From contig USPQ01000121.1 in assembly GCA_900556625.1 (NCBI GenBank), positions 1-7,136 on the forward strand: a DNA stretch of 7,136 nt. Direction: 5' to 3'. The stretch comes from an uncultured Bacteroides sp. Its GTDB lineage: Bacteria; Bacteroidota; Bacteroidia; Bacteroidales; Bacteroidaceae. Numbering within the stretch: position 1 is the stretch's first letter; the number at the start of each line of letters is the position of its first letter. This document shows, in pieces, positions 1 through 5,528 of this stretch. Under the pieces are notes generated by a model. That model saw only the letters and a program-made list of their open reading frames with translations. It made no database searches and had not been told where the DNA came from. The position numbers were made by a program, and so were the translations under genes.

Positions 1-1
1 C

Positions 2-73
2 GATCAATGCAATGGCAATAGTGAAGTTCTCTATACGCAGGCATATGATGATGTAGGAAAAATAACGAGTTGA
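2..73 (+). CDS. Possible C-terminal tail of an upstream gene (partial)
   Basis: A frame is open from the left window edge for 23 codons and ends in TGA at 71-73. The tail is hydrophilic and ends in DDVGKITS. It is followed by a small AT-rich inverted repeat (85-102) and then a REP-like element, as is common downstream of genes. Another plus frame (3-56) and minus frames are also open over so short a stretch, so coding is not proven. No family can be recognised from 23 residues. Confidence 0.25.
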   Translation, partial: DQCNGNSEVLYTQAYDDVGKITS

Positions 74-84
74 CCTTTTTTAAA

Positions 85-153
85 ATAAGGAATATCCCTT
101 ATCACTACCTACCACCCCGCCCTTTGGGCACCCCTCCTTCCAAGAAAGAGGGG
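85..153. repeat. REP-like double-hairpin intergenic repeat, copy 1
   Basis: The core starts with CTACCTACCACC at 105-116. A first hairpin follows: GCCC (119-122), loop TTT, GGGC (126-129). The second hairpin has ten positions: 131-140 pairs with 144-153 around loop CAA, with one C-A mismatch (137/147). Just upstream is an AT-rich inverted repeat, ATAAGG (85-90) with CCTTAT (97-102). The same architecture recurs in the same orientation at 7080-7136, so this is a dispersed family and not a one-off terminator. It lies downstream of miaB on the minus strand, where it could act as a 3'-end barrier, but no long T-run follows the hairpin in either direction. Confidence 0.75.
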
Positions 154-215
154 AAACCTGCGACATAATTTCATACTATATAATCCATACGAAATGCAGC
201 ACTTACGAAACTTGA

Positions 216-230
216 ATTATATGATATAAT
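216..230. repeat. Perfect AT-rich palindrome in the miaB 3' region
   Basis: ATTATAT (216-222) and ATATAAT (224-230) are perfect inverted copies around a single G. It lies 45 bases beyond the miaB stop codon on the minus strand. As RNA it would be a weak hairpin with no GC clamp and no T-tract, so it is a poor terminator. The rest of 154-274 shows no gene or other clear site. Confidence 0.4.
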
Positions 231-274
231 CACCCTACAAACATTACATACGCGCAGGAACACAAATTTAAAAC

Positions 275-1642
275 TTACACTTCCTCCCCTTTCAGCGTAG
301 CCGAACTGGCTTCCGTGACACGCACGTTGACGAAATCACCGACACGATGCGTACCCCTATCGAACACTACGACGCGGTTTTGCTCCGTGCGACCGAACAG
401 TTGGTCGCGCGAACGCTTGGAGACTCCTTCCACAAGCACTTCGTAAGTTTTTCCGATGCAACGCTGGTTGGACTCAGCCGACAGGCGATTCTGCAAAGCG
501 ATAATCTCATTCAGGCGGCGGACTTTCACATCTTCGGGCACATTGTCTTCGAGATGTTTGGAAGCATACGTTCCCGGACGTTCGGAATATTTGAACATGA
601 AAGCAGCATCGTATCCGCACTCTTCCATCAGGGAGAGCGAGAGAGCGTGGTCTTCCTCCGTTTCGGAGTGGAAACCGGAGAATATATCCGTTGTCAGTCC
701 GCAATCGGGAATGATACGTTTGATAGCGGCCACACGGTCCAGATACCATTCTCGGGTATATTTGCGGTTCATCAGTTTCAGGATACGGGAGCTGCCGCTT
801 TGCACGGGTAGGTGGATATGCTTGCACACATTGGGCACTTGCGCGATCACTTCCAGCGTTTCGTCACTCATATCCTTCGGATGAGAGGTAGTGAAACGGA
901 TGCGTACTCCCGGAGCAGCTTCGGCCACCGTGCGGAGCAACATCGGGAAGGTGACGATTTCACCTGTCGGCTTCTCAAAACGGTAGGAATTGACGTTCTG
1001 CCCCAAAAGTGTGACTTCCTTGTAGCCTTTTGCCACCAAGTCCGACACTTCGTTGAGGATACTTTCCACGTCACGGCTGCGCTCGCGTCCACGGGTGTAG
1101 GGCACGATACAGTAGGTACAGAAATTGTTACAGCCACGCATGATAGACACGAATCCGGAGATATGATTGCCGCAGATACGTGAAGGAATCACATCCCGAT
1201 AGGTTTCGGTGGTGGAAAGTTCAACGTTGATTGCCTTCTCGCCGGCTTCTACGGCGGCAATCAGATCGGGCAACGTCAAGTAAGCGTCCGGACCGACCAC
1301 AAGATCGACATGATGATTCGTTATCAGATCATCCTTCACTCGCTCGGCCATGCAGCCCAGTACCCCCACGATGAGACGCTTCTTCTTTTTCTTCAGCGAG
1401 TGGAAAAACTCCAGGCGGTTCAGAATCTTCTGTTCCGCATTGTCGCGGATCGAACAGGTGTTCATAAACACGGCATCAGCCTCCTCCAGCGTTTCAGCTA
1501 CGGAGTACCCCGCCATTTGCATCACCGAGGCGATCACCTCACTGTCGGCCACATTCATCTGGCAGCCGTAGGTTTCGATAAACAACTTCTTGTTGTCATC
1601 AGCAGTTGCGGATTTAAAGTCCGCTCCCGTTAATTCGTTCAT
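275..1642 (-). CDS. miaB: tRNA-2-methylthio-N6-dimethylallyladenosine synthase MiaB
   Basis: Radical SAM methylthiotransferase that converts i6A to ms2i6A at position 37 of tRNAs reading UNN codons, in the cytoplasm. The 455-residue protein has the family layout. The N-terminal methylthiotransferase domain carries Cys27 (ETYGCQMN), Cys63 (MNTCSIRD) and Cys97 (GVLGCMAE), which bind one 4Fe-4S cluster. The radical SAM core carries CxxxCxxC at Cys171, Cys175 and Cys178 (RGCNNFCTYC) for the SAM-binding cluster. A C-terminal TRAM-type RNA-binding region spans about 393-453. SGFHSETEED replaces the common VGFPGETEED; I believe this is usual in Bacteroidetes. The start at MNELTG (ATG at 1642-1640) is preferred because it gives the normal family length. 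The frame stays open to 1798, but that extension covers the promoter and looks non-coding. The gene is transcribed alone and divergently from its right-hand neighbours. Confidence 0.97.
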   Translation of the reverse strand: MNELTGADFKSATADDNKKLFIETYGCQMNVADSEVIASVMQMAGYSVAETLEEADAVFMNTCSIRDNAEQKILNRLEFFHSLKKKKKRLIVGVLGCMAERVKDDLITNHHVDLVVGPDAYLTLPDLIAAVEAGEKAINVELSTTETYRDVIPSRICGNHISGFVSIMRGCNNFCTYCIVPYTRGRERSRDVESILNEVSDLVAKGYKEVTLLGQNVNSYRFEKPTGEIVTFPMLLRTVAEAAPGVRIRFTTSHPKDMSDETLEVIAQVPNVCKHIHLPVQSGSSRILKLMNRKYTREWYLDRVAAIKRIIPDCGLTTDIFSGFHSETEEDHALSLSLMEECGYDAAFMFKYSERPGTYASKHLEDNVPEDVKVRRLNEIIALQNRLSAESNQRCIGKTYEVLVEGVSKRSRDQLFGRTEQNRVVVFDRGTHRVGDFVNVRVTEASSATLKGEEV

Positions 1643-1670
1643 ACTCAAATCTAAATTAAAAATTCGGCTG

Positions 1671-1704
1671 CAAAGATACGGCTTCGCTTTTAATAAGATA
1701 CAAA
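1671..1704 (-). promoter_or_regulatory. Bacteroides-type promoter of miaB
   Basis: On the minus strand TATCTTTG (1678-1671) matches the -7 consensus TAnnTTTG exactly. A TTTG (1704-1701) lies 22 bases upstream, slightly longer than the usual spacer of about 19-21. Transcription would start near 1663 and give a leader of roughly 20 bases. This is a main reason to place the miaB start at 1642 and not further upstream. There is no strong Shine-Dalgarno, as is usual in this group. Confidence 0.65.
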
Positions 1705-1790
1705 TTAGCGCGAAAATAACACCAAAACTTGCGATTAAGTCACATAACCTGTAATTAATGTTAAGGGAATAAACATTTTCCGGCAGTATT

Positions 1791-1822
1791 CTTGGCAATT
1801 TTAATTTTATTTTTCACATTTG
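1791..1822 (+). promoter_or_regulatory. Possible promoter of the candidate small RNA
   Basis: CACATTTG (1815-1822) matches the -7 consensus TAnnTTTG except for its first base. CTTG (1791-1794) matches -33 TTTG at three of four bases. The spacer is 20 bases, within the usual range. The predicted start falls at about 1827-1830, at or next to an ATG and only about 75-80 bases before a strong terminator. Both boxes are imperfect and the region is AT-rich, so chance matches are possible. Confidence 0.4.
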
Positions 1823-1826
1823 TGCA

Positions 1827-1905
1827 ATGAAAGAAACATTAGATTTTTTCATAGTTAAGGTTTAGGTTAAAAAAATTAAGGGGAGCTGTGAAGCTGCCCT
1901 TTTTT
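1827..1905 (+). ncRNA. Candidate short transcript: small RNA or leaderless micro-ORF
   Basis: A promoter-like pair (1791-1822) and an intrinsic terminator (1880-1905) bracket about 79 bases and would define a discrete short RNA. Its 5' end carries ATG at 1827-1829 followed by 12 sense codons and TAG (1863-1865), encoding MKETLDFFIVKV. The terminator begins 14 bases after that stop. The arrangement recalls a leader-peptide attenuator, with two adjacent Phe codons, but the next gene has its own promoter after the terminator. A free-standing small RNA is therefore at least as likely. The hexamer TTAAGG occurs at 1855-1860 and again at 1876-1881. No known RNA family was recognised with certainty. 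Confidence 0.4.
1880..1905 (+). terminator. Intrinsic terminator, probably bidirectional
   Basis: GGGG-AGCT (1880-1887), loop GTGA, AGCT-G-CCC (1892-1899), then six T (1900-1905). The stem has seven pairs with one G-G mismatch in the middle. On the minus strand the same hairpin is followed by an AT-rich stretch with seven T (1875-1869), so it may work both ways. No annotated protein gene ends just before it on the plus strand. That is why a short upstream transcript is proposed. Confidence 0.75.
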
Positions 1906-1917
1906 CATAACTAAATG

Positions 1918-1949
1918 TTAGCTCAAACCAGATAAAATGCCTACCTTTG
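1918..1949 (+). promoter_or_regulatory. Bacteroides-type promoter of the 1978-2439 gene
   Basis: TACCTTTG (1942-1949) is an exact match to the -7 consensus TAnnTTTG. TTAG (1918-1921) matches the -33 box at three of four bases with a 20-base spacer. The start would be about 1955, giving a leader of some 20 bases before the ATG at 1978. It lies after the terminator at 1880-1905, so the gene need not depend on read-through. Confidence 0.6.
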
Positions 1950-1977
1950 GCGGACAACTATTTAGAAGTGAAGCAAA

Positions 1978-2439
1978 ATGGAAGATTTTTTGAAATTTCT
2001 CTTGATAGCAGGTGTCATTCTCGTGGGAATATTCAAAGAGGTGAATAAAAATAGCAAATCGAAGAAAGCTAAAAATAACCGCCCCGTCCCGCCGACACCC
2101 TCTCCCGTCGAAGTAGCTCCCGACGCCACTCCTATGCCCGAAGCCTGGGGCAGACCCAGGTCGCTGGAAGAACTGTTTCAGCCGATTCCCGCAGAGCAGC
2201 GGACGCGCAAACCGAAAGTAAGACAGCAGGAGTCGAAACCGAAAAAGAAAAAAGAAGAAGTATCCGTTGCCGCCTCTATCGCCAACAGTGCCGCACAGGA
2301 TGAACGAAACAGCCGGCAAGGTGCCCACTATAACACTTCCCACGATTCACATGACAACAAAGAAGACTTCACCATTCATTCTGCTGAAGAAGCCCGGCGC
2401 GCTATTATCTGGGGAGAAATCCTTCAACGGAAGTATTGA
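1978..2439 (+). CDS. Small membrane-anchored protein of unknown function
   Basis: This 153-residue protein has no function I can name. It has four visible parts. An N-terminal hydrophobic helix (about residues 4-19) ends in a Lys-rich stretch (20-33), which predicts one membrane anchor with the rest in the cytoplasm. A Pro-rich linker follows (36-55). A low-complexity, highly basic middle includes KPKKKKEE around 87-94. The C-terminal block, about 130-153, contains EEARRAIIWGEILQRKY. That tail resembles the conserved ends I recall in many short Bacteroidetes hypothetical proteins, so it is probably the functional element, perhaps a protein-docking helix. The gene has its own promoter and is followed by a repeat tract, with no obvious operon partner. 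A frame on the opposite strand (1918-2343) is rejected because it covers the promoter. Confidence 0.85.
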   Translation: MEDFLKFLLIAGVILVGIFKEVNKNSKSKKAKNNRPVPPTPSPVEVAPDATPMPEAWGRPRSLEELFQPIPAEQRTRKPKVRQQESKPKKKKEEVSVAASIANSAAQDERNSRQGAHYNTSHDSHDNKEDFTIHSAEEARRAIIWGEILQRKY

Positions 2440-2518
2440 CAAGTGTCAGGTGTAAAGTATTAGATATCAACTGTGTCAGGTATTAAACATTGAGCATTAC
2501 GATTCGAGTATCAGGTTC
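2440..2518. repeat. Degenerate heptanucleotide tandem repeat
   Basis: Starting right after the stop codon, the sequence parses into eleven consecutive 7-base units with one 2-base slip at 2475-2476. Examples are CAAGTGT (2440-2446), CAGGTGT (2447-2453), AAAGTAT (2454-2460), CAGGTAT (2477-2483) and CGAGTAT (2505-2511). Nine of eleven units have A at position 2 and ten of eleven have T at position 7. Units differ mostly at positions 1 and 3-6. The nonamer GTGTCAGGT recurs at 2443 and 2473, with a variant at 2508. The tract ends about 80 bases before the next start codon. Confidence 0.6.
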
Positions 2519-2572
2519 CGCCCTGAATGTCAACATATTGAGCGAATTATTAACCAATTAAATATCAACTGT
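2461..2572. repeat. Separated 14-base direct repeat upstream of the CoA-transferase
   Basis: TAGATATCAACTGT at 2461-2474 and TAAATATCAACTGT at 2559-2572 agree at 13 of 14 bases, 98 bases apart (14 x 7). The right copy lies 25 bases before the ATG at 2597 and the left copy is inside the heptamer tract. ATTGAGC is also repeated (2489-2495 and 2537-2543), and TCAGG/CCTGA forms a small inverted repeat (2511-2526). They may be remnants of one older, longer repeat tract or a paired binding site. No convincing TAnnTTTG promoter was found in 2519-2596. Confidence 0.4.
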
Positions 2573-2596
2573 ATTTAACACGAAATTGTACTATTT

Positions 2597-4096
2597 ATGT
2601 CATTCAATCGTATTTCAGCAGCAGAAGCTGCAAGCCTTATCAAACATGGCTACAATATCGGCCTGAGCGGATTTACTCCCGCCGGAACGGCCAAGGCTGT
2701 CACAGCCGAGCTAGCAAAAATAGCTGAAGCAGAACATGCCAAGGGAAACCCTTTTCAGGTAGGTATCTTTACAGGTGCATCGACCGGTGAATCTTGTGAC
2801 GGCGTACTGGCACGTGCCAAAGCCATTCGTTACCGTGCTCCTTACACTACCAATTCCGATTTCCGCAAAGCTGTCAACAACGGAGAAATTGCCTACAACG
2901 ACATACACCTCTCACAAATGGCACAGGAAGTGCGTTACGGCTTCATGGGGAAAGTGAACGTAGCCATTATCGAAGCCTGCGAACTGACTCCGGACGGCAA
3001 AATATATCTGACGGCTGCCGGCGGTATCTCTCCGACTATCTGCCGTTTGGCAGACCAGATCATCGTTGAGCTGAACAGCGCGCACAGCAAATCCTGCATG
3101 GGATTGCACGATGTGTACGAACCACTCGACCCGCCTTACCGCCGCGAAATACCTATCTACAAGCCGAGCGACCGCATCGGACTGCCTTACATCCAAGTGG
3201 ATCCGAAGAAAATCGTAGGCGTGGTAGAGACTAACTGGCCGGACGAAGCGCGCTCTTTCGCCGCTGCCGACCCGTTGACCGACAAAATCGGACAGAATGT
3301 TGCCGACTTCCTTGCCGCAGACATGAAACGCGGTATCATCCCGTCGACCTTCCTGCCGTTGCAGTCGGGCGTAGGAAACATCGCCAACGCCGTACTCGGT
3401 GCGCTGGGACGTGACAAAACGATTCCCGCATTCGAAATGTACACTGAAGTGATTCAGAACTCCGTGATCGGTTTGATTCGTGAAGGACGTATCAAATTCG
3501 GCAGCGCCTGCTCGCTGACTGTCACCAACGACTGTCTGGAAGGTATCTACAATGACATGGATTTCTTCCGCGACAAACTGGTGCTCCGCCCATCGGAAAT
3601 CTCAAACAACCCGGAAGTAGTACGCCGTCTCGGTGTTATCTCTATCAATACCGCAATCGAAGTCGACCTGTACGGCAACGTAAACTCAACTCATATCGGC
3701 GGTACGAAGATGATGAACGGTATCGGCGGTTCGGGCGACTTTACACGCAATGCTTATATCTCTATCTTTACCTGCCCGTCAGTAGCTAAGGAAGGTAAGA
3801 TCAGCGCTATCGTGCCAATGGTTTCCCACCTCGACCACAGCGAACACTCCGTGAATATCGTTATCACCGAACAAGGTGTTGCCGACCTTCGTGGCAAGAG
3901 CCCGAAAGAACGTGCACAGGCCATTATCGAAAACTGTGCACATCCCGACTACAAACAGTTACTTTGGGATTACCTCAAACTGGCCGGCGGCAAGGCACAG
4001 ACTCCGCACGCTATTCAGGCTGCACTGGGCATGCACGCAGAACTTGCCAAGAGCGGTGATATGAAGAACACTAACTGGGCCGAATACGCCCGATAA
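2597..4096 (+). CDS. Acetyl-CoA hydrolase/transferase family CoA-transferase (succinyl-CoA:acetate or propionate type)
   Basis: Cytoplasmic class I CoA-transferase of 499 residues, the usual length for the Cat1/AarC branch. These enzymes move CoA between succinyl-CoA and acetate or propionate through a glutamyl-CoA thioester. Visible features include SGFTPAGTAKAV near 24-35, QSGVGNIANAV (256-266), and FEMYTEVIQ with the probable nucleophile Glu284. Further on are EISNNPE with Asn337, NGIGGSGDF with Gly378, and TEQGVADLRG with Glu425. The spacings from Glu284 (+53, +94, +141) equal those I recall for A. aceti AarC Glu294, Asn347, Gly388 and Glu435. In Bacteroides a likely role is recycling CoA during succinate/propionate or acetate formation; the acid used cannot be told from sequence. 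Databases often call this family acetyl-CoA hydrolase, which is probably misleading here. The Shine-Dalgarno is weak. The hydrolase gene follows after 43 bases with no terminator between. Confidence 0.94.
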   Translation: MSFNRISAAEAASLIKHGYNIGLSGFTPAGTAKAVTAELAKIAEAEHAKGNPFQVGIFTGASTGESCDGVLARAKAIRYRAPYTTNSDFRKAVNNGEIAYNDIHLSQMAQEVRYGFMGKVNVAIIEACELTPDGKIYLTAAGGISPTICRLADQIIVELNSAHSKSCMGLHDVYEPLDPPYRREIPIYKPSDRIGLPYIQVDPKKIVGVVETNWPDEARSFAAADPLTDKIGQNVADFLAADMKRGIIPSTFLPLQSGVGNIANAVLGALGRDKTIPAFEMYTEVIQNSVIGLIREGRIKFGSACSLTVTNDCLEGIYNDMDFFRDKLVLRPSEISNNPEVVRRLGVISINTAIEVDLYGNVNSTHIGGTKMMNGIGGSGDFTRNAYISIFTCPSVAKEGKISAIVPMVSHLDHSEHSVNIVITEQGVADLRGKSPKERAQAIIENCAHPDYKQLLWDYLKLAGGKAQTPHAIQAALGMHAELAKSGDMKNTNWAEYAR

Positions 4097-4139
4097 TATT
4101 CCGATTTTCTATTCACCTAAGTCTGAATATAAAAAGAAT

Positions 4140-5504
4140 ATGAAAAAGATAGCTGTACACAGTCTGCTTCTCCTTATTATATTAGGGAGCGGCAGGCTGC
4201 AAGCAGTAGCCGGTCCTGCTGATAAAATCCGGAAAAATATCGAATGCTATTTCAACGACTATCTCCGTGGAGAAACGCCTTTATATGAAAAGCACCAGTC
4301 ATTCAGTCTTCTCAAAGCATCGGCCTACCGCCAATTGGTATGGGAAGCTTGGAAAACAGCCAACGATGAGCTGGACGAAGAAAAGCTAATCGCCCTGGAT
4401 ACGTTATCCGCTTCCAGCAAGGGAAAATGGCACCTCCCCAAAGAACTGGAACCCAATGCTATCATGCCCTATTATTGGGGGAGCAAGGGCACGGAAAAAC
4501 CCGCAGACGGTTATCCGATGTATCTCTACATACACGGTTCCGGTCCCAAACAGGCGGAATGGAAAACCGGCCTGAACATCTGTTCGCGTTTTGACGACGC
4601 TCCTTCCGTCTACTTTATCCCGCAAATCCCCAACGAAGGAGGTTACTATCGCTGGTGGCAGAAAGCCAAGCAATACGCTTGGGAGAAACTGTTCCGTCAG
4701 GCACTAGTATCCGGGCACGTCAATCCGGATAAACTGTTTATCTTCGGAATATCCGAAGGTGGATACGGCAGCCAGCGTCTTGCCTCTTTCTACGCCGACT
4801 ACCTGGCCGGGGCAGGTCCCATGGCAGGCGGAGAACCTTTGAAGAACGCCCCTGCCGAAAACTGTGCTCACATCGCCTTCTCCCTGCGGACCGGTGCCGA
4901 CGACCGCGGCTTCTACCGGAACATCCTCACCGGCTACGTGAAGGAGGAATTTGAACGGCTGCAAGGTCTGCATCCCGGACTATACAAGCATCACATAGAG
5001 CTAATCCCCGGCAAAGGGCATTCTATCGACTATCGTCCCACCACTCCGTGGCTGAAACAGTATACCCGCAACCCTTATCCGAAATATGTCTACTGGGAAG
5101 ACTTTGAAATGGACGGCTTGCACCGCAAAGGATTCTACAATCTCTTTGTCAAAGAGCGCCCGAATGACGATATCAATGCCCGTACCCGCTACGAAATGAA
5201 CATTACGGACAACCACATCACACTGAATGTGGATAATGTCGTTTATGAGACCGTTCAGAAAGATCCGAGGTGGGGCATTGAAATGAAGTTCAGGAAGAAT
5301 TACACGCCTGCCGCCAAAGGGAAAGTGATTATTTATCTCTGTGATGAACTGGTTGACTTGAAGAAGGAAATCACTGTTACAGTGAATGGGAAACAGGCTT
5401 TTCAGGGAAAGGTAAAGCCGGACCTGAAGAATATGGTGAACAGTTGTGCCACATTCTTTGATCCGCAGCGCATCTATCCTGCCGCCATTGAGGTGACATT
5501 ATAA
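4140..5504 (+). CDS. Secreted alpha/beta-hydrolase-fold protein (putative esterase)
   Basis: The 454-residue protein is probably exported. It starts with MKK, a hydrophobic run (about 8-16) and a likely signal peptidase I site after AVA near residue 24. A serine-hydrolase core is visible: YLYIHGSG (128-135, oxyanion-hole type HGxG), then IFGISEGGYG with candidate nucleophile Ser205 (GxSxGG), then GADDRGFY with Asp254 or Asp255, then GKGHSID with His294. The order Ser-Asp-His fits the fold. Residues about 310-454 form an additional region, starting near YVYWEDFEMDG and rich in alternating beta-type sequence (YEMNITDNHITLNVDN, KEITVTVNGK), perhaps a small beta domain. The substrate is unknown; esterases of PHB-depolymerase/feruloyl-esterase type and peptidases share this core. 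It lies 43 bases after the CoA-transferase and may share its transcript. The start is at the MKK signal sequence. Confidence 0.85.
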   Translation: MKKIAVHSLLLLIILGSGRLQAVAGPADKIRKNIECYFNDYLRGETPLYEKHQSFSLLKASAYRQLVWEAWKTANDELDEEKLIALDTLSASSKGKWHLPKELEPNAIMPYYWGSKGTEKPADGYPMYLYIHGSGPKQAEWKTGLNICSRFDDAPSVYFIPQIPNEGGYYRWWQKAKQYAWEKLFRQALVSGHVNPDKLFIFGISEGGYGSQRLASFYADYLAGAGPMAGGEPLKNAPAENCAHIAFSLRTGADDRGFYRNILTGYVKEEFERLQGLHPGLYKHHIELIPGKGHSIDYRPTTPWLKQYTRNPYPKYVYWEDFEMDGLHRKGFYNLFVKERPNDDINARTRYEMNITDNHITLNVDNVVYETVQKDPRWGIEMKFRKNYTPAAKGKVIIYLCDELVDLKKEITVTVNGKQAFQGKVKPDLKNMVNSCATFFDPQRIYPAAIEVTL

Positions 5505-5528
5505 GCCGATAGGCAGAGAGAGCGCCTA
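5505..5528. other. Convergent junction with short inverted repeat
   Basis: Two convergent genes are separated by 21 bases. TAGGC (5510-5514) and GCCTA (5524-5528) can form a 5-pair stem with a 9-base loop that overlaps the dacB stop codon. There is no T-run on either side, so it does not look like a standard intrinsic terminator. The transcripts probably overlap at their 3' ends or end inside the opposing gene. Confidence 0.35.

Noticed and set aside
105..153. Simple intrinsic terminator for miaB or the upstream gene
   Set aside because: No T-run follows the hairpins on either strand, and the same structure recurs at 7080-7136. A dispersed repeat explains it better, though it may also slow transcription.
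347..1183. Several plus-strand open frames inside miaB
   Set aside because: They overlap a strongly recognised gene on the other strand, show no motifs and have no promoter or leader. They are antisense shadows.
1643..1798. Upstream extension of the miaB reading frame by 52 residues
   Set aside because: It covers an exact -7 promoter box, has AT-rich composition and no family similarity, and the internal ATG at 1642 gives the normal MiaB length.
1918..2343. Minus-strand frame of 141 residues opposite the small membrane protein gene
   Set aside because: It covers that gene's promoter and is rich in Phe and Gly/Arg runs that mirror the Lys-rich opposite strand. The plus-strand frame has a promoter and a sensible membrane anchor.
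2440..2518. CRISPR array
   Set aside because: The units are only 7 bases and degenerate, with no unique spacers and no cas genes nearby.
2440..2596. Riboswitch before the CoA-transferase
   Set aside because: Only one 5-pair inverted repeat was found and no terminator or known aptamer motif. The repeats are direct, not folded.
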